From: Pinus tabuliformis
Taxonomy: Eukaryota > Streptophyta > Pinopsida > Pinales > Pinaceae
Assembly: GCA_031772625.1 (NCBI GenBank)
Contig: CM062814.1
Coordinates: forward strand, 367,731,781 to 367,795,780
Length of the DNA: 64,000 nt
Reading direction: 5' to 3'
The position numbers were made by a program, and so were the translations under genes. Shown here in pieces: positions 58,118-64,000 of the stretch (position 1 is the stretch's first letter; every line of letters begins with the position of its first letter). The notes beneath the pieces were generated by a model. The model searched no databases, had not been told where the DNA came from, and saw nothing but the letters and a program-made list of their open reading frames with translations.

Positions 58118-59269
58118 TATTGCAACAAGATGTTGGAGCTTAGTGAAAAGAATCGCCTTCACTAAGTGGGCACGCAGGCAAATTATGGCGCAAGTTCTAT
58201 TTTTGATCCCAGCAGGGATGATCACAGTATGGGTGATCACAGTATGGGTGATCACAGTGTGGGTGACCACAGTGTGGGTGACCACAGTGTGGATGATCAC
58301 AGTATGAGTGATCAAAGTCTATTTTTAGACTGGCTGTCAAAAATAGAAAAGTCAAATATTATTGTCTCATAATAATATTTGGACTATAAACTTGATCTTA
58401 TTCTCTTGGAGCACTTTAGTTTGAGCTACAGATGTGGCCCATGCACCTGTTAGAAGGAAGTACGCTTTTCTTATGAGTTAGTTGAGTTGTTGTATGCATG
58501 ACTTCAGTTAGAACTCAATCAGTTGAGTTTGGTGGAGTTGATTGTGGAGTTGATGGAGTTGTGTTCAGTTTGACTTGGTTAAACTAGTTGTAGTTAGTCT
58601 AACTGCAAATAGACTAATGATGATTTGTTAAACTAATTATTAACTCATAATGCAACTATAGAATACATCAGTTAACTCAGTTGCATGTCAGTGCATGTTC
58701 AGTTTAGCAGGGACAGGTGTTAGAGAATCAGATTGCTATCAGTTGTGACTACAGTTGTGCATCAGATCTTGCACAATCAAGGGATTGAGTATGCCAATGA
58801 GTTTTCTCATGTATTTGCCCAGTATTATAGCCTCTGCTCACGTCTTACACAGTGTGAGTGATTCTTTGGAGGTGAAATACGAGTTTGGTAAACCATTCTC
58901 ATTCATTCTTGAGCAGGTATTGAGCAGTGGAGGCAGGCAAGCAGTGGAATAGATTTGGAGATCAAATCTTAGCTGTATTGTGTGTAACAAGTGGAGCTGG
59001 TACTGGATTGCTTGTGATAAGCATTTTACTTTGTAATGTTACATGGCCTCAATCATTAATATACAGATAGTGTGGGGTTTTTAGTGAGATTCTTTCCCCG
59101 GGTTACATACTGTGTTAATGTGTGAATGCTCTTGATGTTTTATTGTTATTGATGTTGCTATATTGATGATCAACGTAGAGGAGCTTATGTATTGTGTATG
59201 TATTCCGCAATAGTACATGATCAGGATAATCTCTGTTGAATATGTGTTAAATTATTCAAAATTTCTACA
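58112..59269 (+). repeat. E7 3' LTR
   Basis: 1,158 bp, complete TG...CA. The pol stop codon TGA (58115-58117) lies inside the first six bases, so the coding sequence overlaps the LTR by TGT TGA. Confidence 0.93.
58220..58309 (+). repeat. 15-bp tandem repeats in E7 3' LTR
   Basis: Six units aligned one to one with the 5' LTR array, with point differences only; unit number has not changed since insertion. Confidence 0.9.
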
Positions 59270-59393
59270 GAAGAAGCGACATCTCTCGCCTTCTTGTTTT
59301 TGTACAATTCTCCCAACATCTATTACATGGTTAAGAACACCTGCTGAAACTATTCTTCACTCATCTTAGTTTCACTGTTTTCACCTGCATTAG
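59270..59393. repeat. 124-bp direct repeat flanking E7, right copy
   Basis: Begins directly after the intact 3' LTR end and continues without a break into the rest of E6 (gtcctagcatag). Confidence 0.9.
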
Positions 59394-59542
59394 GTCCTAG
59401 CATAGTTGATTTTTGAACGACTCGTCACTCTCCAATCTTTGGATTGATCTGCTCAAGGATTCCTTCTCCTCGTTGTGACTTCGACCTATTAAACATTCAA
59501 TGGAAAATTCTACAGTGCAACCTGCTCTGATGCCAAATTATA

Positions 59543-61167
59543 TGATCTGAAATGATCATAAACTAAATACTGTTGTAGAATTGATTAACCATTAATGATT
59601 TGAATGTTAGCTTAAGCATGCGAACCGAGGAAAGACTGGTTGAAAAGAACACTTTACAACAGCTTATTAAACATAAAATCGATGCATAACAGAAGTAAAA
59701 ATATTAAAATCACAGTGATACTAGATAGCAAATTGATGACGGAGTTTGTCCCTGATGGACTATGTCTCCGAGTATGCTTTCAAGATGGGCAACCATTTTT
59801 ATTATGAATGAAAAGAAGGTGTTGATTACACAGAGAAAATACCAAACTGAATGTGAATGCAGGCACTTTTGATCCCTGTCATCAGATAGCCCTCTGAACC
59901 AGCTTTCCAACGCCTCTTACGGTTTCCAAAACCGACCTTGGATGCTCCTGTAACACTGAAAACAAAAACTGCCTATGCCCTACAAAATCTACATACAAAA
60001 GTCAAGAACCACTCTAATGTCTTTCAAAGGACAAATCTACCTCTTATAGGCCTGAAAATACATTCAAACTCCGTTCACTAAGTTTAGGGGTGAATTTGGC
60101 CTAATTTGGGTTTAGGAGCTTTGGTATTGTGATTTCCTCACACCTAGGATAGGGTTTTATGACCTTTGAATTAATTTTTAACAACGAAAACCACAATAAA
60201 CCCCAAAGTAACTTTATCATAAAGTTTTCCCACTGGAGGTCAGGTTGACGGCACGGAGTTGGTTGACTGCCCATGTGAATAAGCTGCGTTCTAACCACAG
60301 GCGGACACCTCTCCAACGGTTCCACTAACAGAGAGTTATGACTGTTAAATGTGACCGCTTCTGATGCACTCTCTGCCCAGTTATCCTGCCTGCCACAGTG
60401 ATAACCTCCACCACTTACGCAGTTGTTGACATGCTACCGATTCCGATGCGGTCTCCAGCCTGACGGTTAGGACCTGGGAGTCATGTTAACCCCAACGGCT
60501 TATCTATCCGTTGTTCACATCACCTTCCGATACGGTCTATGTTGACTGCACAGTTCAGATAGTTTTATGGTTTATTTGTAATGTTTTACAATGTGATTTA
60601 GGCCGAGAGCTATATGGTGAGGTTTTGATGTTATAGAACTTGAGTTTACAGTTAGGCTTTTAGACTTAGGAATTGTATTAACACATAGTTTTTGGTGTTG
60701 TGATAGGTTAGGAATTAGGTGATAGGTTTGTAGCATGGTTTAAATGTAGTTTTAGGGTTTTAGATTTATATTAGGTGTAAAAACATATTTTTCAATTATT
60801 TTTACAAAGCGACATAAAACCATATATGAATCGTGGACAAAACAATGTTTGTGACGACACCCTTGATGAAATACCAAACCTCTACGATGGACGACACAAC
60901 CATGTCGACACGAAATCCTTCTTGTCAAACGACAAAAACAAATGTCATCGACCATTCCTATCGGAATTGTCGATGAACTCAATTCGACAGCCAGGTACAA
61001 CCCATATCAACTGAACGCCATGAAAACTATGAACATTACCTGAACAACCTAATCCCTAACCAACTTTGTCGATCTTTCGAAGCTGAACTAAAGTGACGAT
61101 GATACTGAACACTGATGACGACACTTGAACACCTATACAATTGAATCAACATAATCCTCCTGGATCA
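59543..61167 (-). repeat. E6 5' LTR
   Basis: 1,625 bp, termini TGATCC...GATCA on minus; matches both E4 LTRs and lacks the 40-bp duplication of 39511-39590. Confidence 0.9.
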
Positions 61168-62739
61168 AAAGAAAATCTTGAAGATTTTGTAATTATTTTA
61201 TCATTTATATGGTCTCTTACATTGATGTAAGATTCGATGATTTGTGGAACTGAAGGTTTGTAATCTATAATTAATTTTTTAGGCTACTATTTTCCGAAGA
61301 CAAAATTCATCATTAAATTTGTTTATGAGTTATGTGTCTGAAGTATTCTCATCATTTTAATTATTTAATAGATGCATGTGGTATTCATTTTCTAAAATTA
61401 TTCATATTGAACTCTGATTGAATATTATGATATCCTGTTAACATTTCCTAAGATATGTTGCAGCTTATTTTTATTTTCACACAAAGATTATGAATTGTTT
61501 GTTGTTTATGTTCTTATTTGATGGTGAATATGAAACCAAAGAAATTTTCATTGTACTTTTAGTTTAACAGTTTCTTTAGAAGCATCTTGTGTGGCTAGTT
61601 GGAACCAGATTCCAGTGATATTCAAACACACATAATATTTTCTCTTAAATATTATGTTTGAATGAAACCCTCATCCCACCACCTTCACTATTATATTTTC
61701 CATCAAATCAAGATTATTGTTCATCAACAATAGTTTGTATAGTTTTTCTAGACATCTGTAAGTACAAAGATACGTCATATATTTTCCCTATTTTTCAATT
61801 TAGGCTAGATGAACTCGTCACTGGTGAGGAGTGAGTTAAACAATTTATGTTATCCCTGAAACTATAAGCAATTTAACATGGAGATCCATTATTTGTTGTA
61901 TATGTTGCATGTGTTGAGAGATCATCTAAAAATGTTTGTCAAAATATGTGAAAATAGGTCTATGGATGGTTTTTTCAATGCTATATTATTCTAGGTTTTT
62001 TGTTAGCTACTGATATTCTTGTATTTACTCTTAAGAATCTAAATCAATGGGTCAATGATAGGAATAGGTATGGTTCTAGGTTTTCCTTTTCCTTTAGTCA
62101 GATATGGACAAATGAATTTGTGTCTTAGATTAACTACATTTAATTATTTAGTTTTGAAAACCATAAATGGTTGACCCCAACCATAGTTAGTAAAGCCCCA
62201 ACTCAATAATGGCTACAAAGCTACATTCCGATTTAATTGTATGTTTTCAGTAAGCGTAACACATGCTATTGGCCAAGCTCATTTGACCCATCAATTAAAG
62301 ACAAGACAATATTTTCATTTAGGCATCTTAATTAATTCTAATGTTAGATATTAACTTTTAAAAATTGTTTAGGAAATCAGAATATGTCAATCGACTACCC
62401 GCACAATAGAAACATAGCACATTACTAGCCAAATCAGCTCATAATTGGAAATAATTCATGGAACTATTTGTCATTGCTCAAGAAAAATTATGGTTATGAA
62501 GAAATTTATAGTGAATTTGATACAATCCAGAGGAATGGAAATGAACCTATGTGTAATTTACTTTAAAGGTTATGGGAATTTGTTGTAGGATTCCTAAGAG
62601 CAACATAGCATCCACCCATTAAACCACTGACTAGTTTCCATACCTTCTCTTTGCCCCTAAAGAAGATGAGTTTCCCTTAGGAAATGATAAGAATTTAATG
62701 TTGTGCAGACTTGATTTCTCTTGACTTTGGAAATTTGAA

Positions 62740-62860
62740 ATCAAAGTGTTCATAATTGTCTTGTAGATTAAAGAGATTCAACAAATGTTATGGTGGTTCT
62801 TTTGCTAGTTGAGATATTTTTGAAAAGCAATTTATCAAGAAGTTTGGTGAAGATAAAAAA
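62740..62860 (+). pseudogene. Retropepsin-like fragment (copy B)
   Basis: Same segment as 41358-41480, with TGA and TAA codons inside the motif and RDSTNVM after the second. STNVM is closer to the family norm than copy A, which supports the assignment. Confidence 0.45.
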
Positions 62861-62889
62861 ATAAAAATAAATAAATAAATAAATAAATT
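62852..62889. repeat. (AAAT)n microsatellite, copy-B specific
   Basis: About seven AAAT-type units where copy A (about 41490-41510) has only gatgaaaaaaataac. Confidence 0.92.
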
Positions 62890-64000
62890 ATTAATTGTGG
62901 AAATGTCAAATATTAAAATGAATTTTACTTAATCAATTGAATATTGCAACCAAATATTCCATTCTATTCCTAATGGAATATTGAAAATAGTGACATCATG
63001 AGTTAACTAAAGTTTATACTACCACCCTTCCCTCAAAATGTGGCTTTTGCCACTATTGGAGTAGATAAAGAAATATCAGCCTTAAATATGGAACAAGATT
63101 TAAATGATGAAATATAAATTGTTAAAGTAGCATATAAACAACTTTGTGGTTAGGGGAAAACCAAAACAATCACCAAGAAATTGTTTTTAACTAGTGAAAC
63201 CAAAACATTATGTTTTATTTATTTTATATATTAATTAAAATGTTATGTTTTAATTTATTTTAATAATATAAATAATTAATATGTGGATTGCATTTTCTTT
63301 CTTTCCGAAACTTATCGCGATAAGTTTTAATTAATGTTTTTTTTTTTGTAAATGCTCATTATTAATTTATAATTTCATAATAATATATATACAATACTTT
63401 TAAAAATTAATGTTTTTTAATAAGTATTCGTTGACACAATGCCACATCAAGGTTTGGTTCTATAGGTTTATTTCCTAGAAATATGTTAGTAGAGTCGACC
63501 CTGATTATGGCATCTTCGCATCGATTTCGCTGCCTCCATGAGATTGTATTAATTATTGAGATTATTGGCAGAGAAAAATCCCTTGAAGGCCAATTTTTTT
63601 TTCTCGCCAACTAGTCTATTATGACCATGTCAATTTAATTTAAACAATGCAGGTTTTAGATATGCAATTGAGAAATTTCACATAATCTAGAGTTTTCAAT
63701 AATGCATTTAGTACCTTTGTTTAAATGGAAAACTGAGAAATTTAAAAAAAATAATAGAACTTTCATTTTTTTAGAACATTATGCTATATGTTGTTATTGA
63801 AACTGATTTTAATCTTAATTTTAATTCATTATATAAATATAATATATTGTGTTTCAAATACCACTACCTTAAATGCATGGTGCATAGGTATATGGTTGGA
63901 CATTTTTGCAAGGAGCCTAAAGCCATTATAACTAACATCTGGATTTTCCAACTTAGACATTTTTGTGACTCTACAAGATACTTGGTTTTACCAAGTTAAA

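Larger units (their letters stand above)
52740..59269 (+). mobile_element. E7: Ty1/Copia retrotransposon
   Basis: About 6.5 kb on plus with LTRs 52740-53889 and 58112-59269 (TGTTGAT ... CTACA). The order gag, protease, integrase, RT, RNase H is diagnostic of Copia. Pol carries several nonsense codons and one frameshift, so it is inactive. The left LTR has lost its first ~7 bases. Instead of a 5-bp target duplication the element is flanked by a 124-bp direct repeat (52616-52739 and 59270-59393). Confidence 0.95.
49920..61167 (-). mobile_element. E6: duplicated, truncated copy of E4, interrupted by E7
   Basis: Minus-strand element. The 3' LTR is only 49920-50310 (cut by the duplication breakpoint); the 5' LTR is complete at 59543-61167 (1,625 bp). 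Primer site TGGCATCAGAGC is at 59524-59535 and the polypurine tract at 50311-50323. Gag-protease is better preserved than in E4. Copia E7 is inserted in the gag N-terminal region. It is a passenger of the segmental duplication, not a separate transposition. Confidence 0.9.
49920..64000. repeat. Segmental duplication, copy B
   Basis: Begins abruptly inside the E4-type LTR: sequence left of 49920 is laccase downstream DNA, sequence right of it matches 31915 onward. The short shared word aaaaacacc at the junction is a possible microhomology. The copy continues past the end of the window. Confidence 0.88.
61168..64000. other. Right flank of E6, decayed retroelement DNA
   Basis: Copy B of 39804-42620. 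No intact gene. It contains the retropepsin-like fragment at 62740-62860 and an AAAT tract. Copy continues to the last base. Confidence 0.6.

Overview
This is nuclear DNA from a land plant, most likely a seed plant and plausibly a gymnosperm. The evidence is a six-exon plant laccase with a miR397-like site, a DYW-class PPR sequence, a plant chromovirus, plant Copia, and several large non-autonomous Ty3-like elements nested in each other. The conifer suggestion is inference from repeat density and element types. I saw no tRNA, rRNA, CRISPR or prokaryotic feature.

Layout. 0.1-1.4 kb: three tandem ~475-bp units. 3.1-9.0 kb: a Ty3 chromovirus (E1, minus strand) with 332-bp LTRs, inserted into a 226-bp tandem duplication; gag and pol are broken by two nonsense codons and a frameshift. 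10.6-12.9 kb: a PPR-DYW pseudogene on minus. 14.8-23.2 kb: a large LTR element without recognisable pol (E2, minus), inserted into a ~300-bp tandem array (23.2-24.4 kb) and itself interrupted by a smaller non-autonomous Ty3 element (E3, minus, 15.2-18.5 kb). 24.4-30.7 kb: AT-rich DNA, weak repeats and a decayed gene of unknown family. 30.7-39.8 kb: a gag-protease-only LTR element (E4, minus, 5-bp target duplication AAATA) interrupted by E5, a second copy of the E3 family on plus. 39.8-46.8 kb: decayed retroelement DNA, a higher-order repeat and a zinc-knuckle ORF. 46.8-49.3 kb: the laccase, the only clearly intact host gene. 49.9-64.0 kb: a second copy of 31.9-42.6 kb, containing a truncated E4 copy (E6) interrupted by a Copia element (E7, plus, 52.7-59.3 kb).

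How the parts relate. The second copy starts where an 18.0-kb unit (about 31,915-49,919) ends, so this looks like a direct tandem duplication. That unit contains the laccase, so a second laccase is predicted about 4 kb beyond the right edge. E5 lies only in the first copy and E7 only in the second, so both came after the duplication. E3 and E5 share one pol deletion and the same stop codons, so a coding-defective lineage was apparently mobilised in trans. E7 is flanked by a 124-bp direct repeat instead of a 5-bp target duplication; the matching empty site in the first copy has that segment once.
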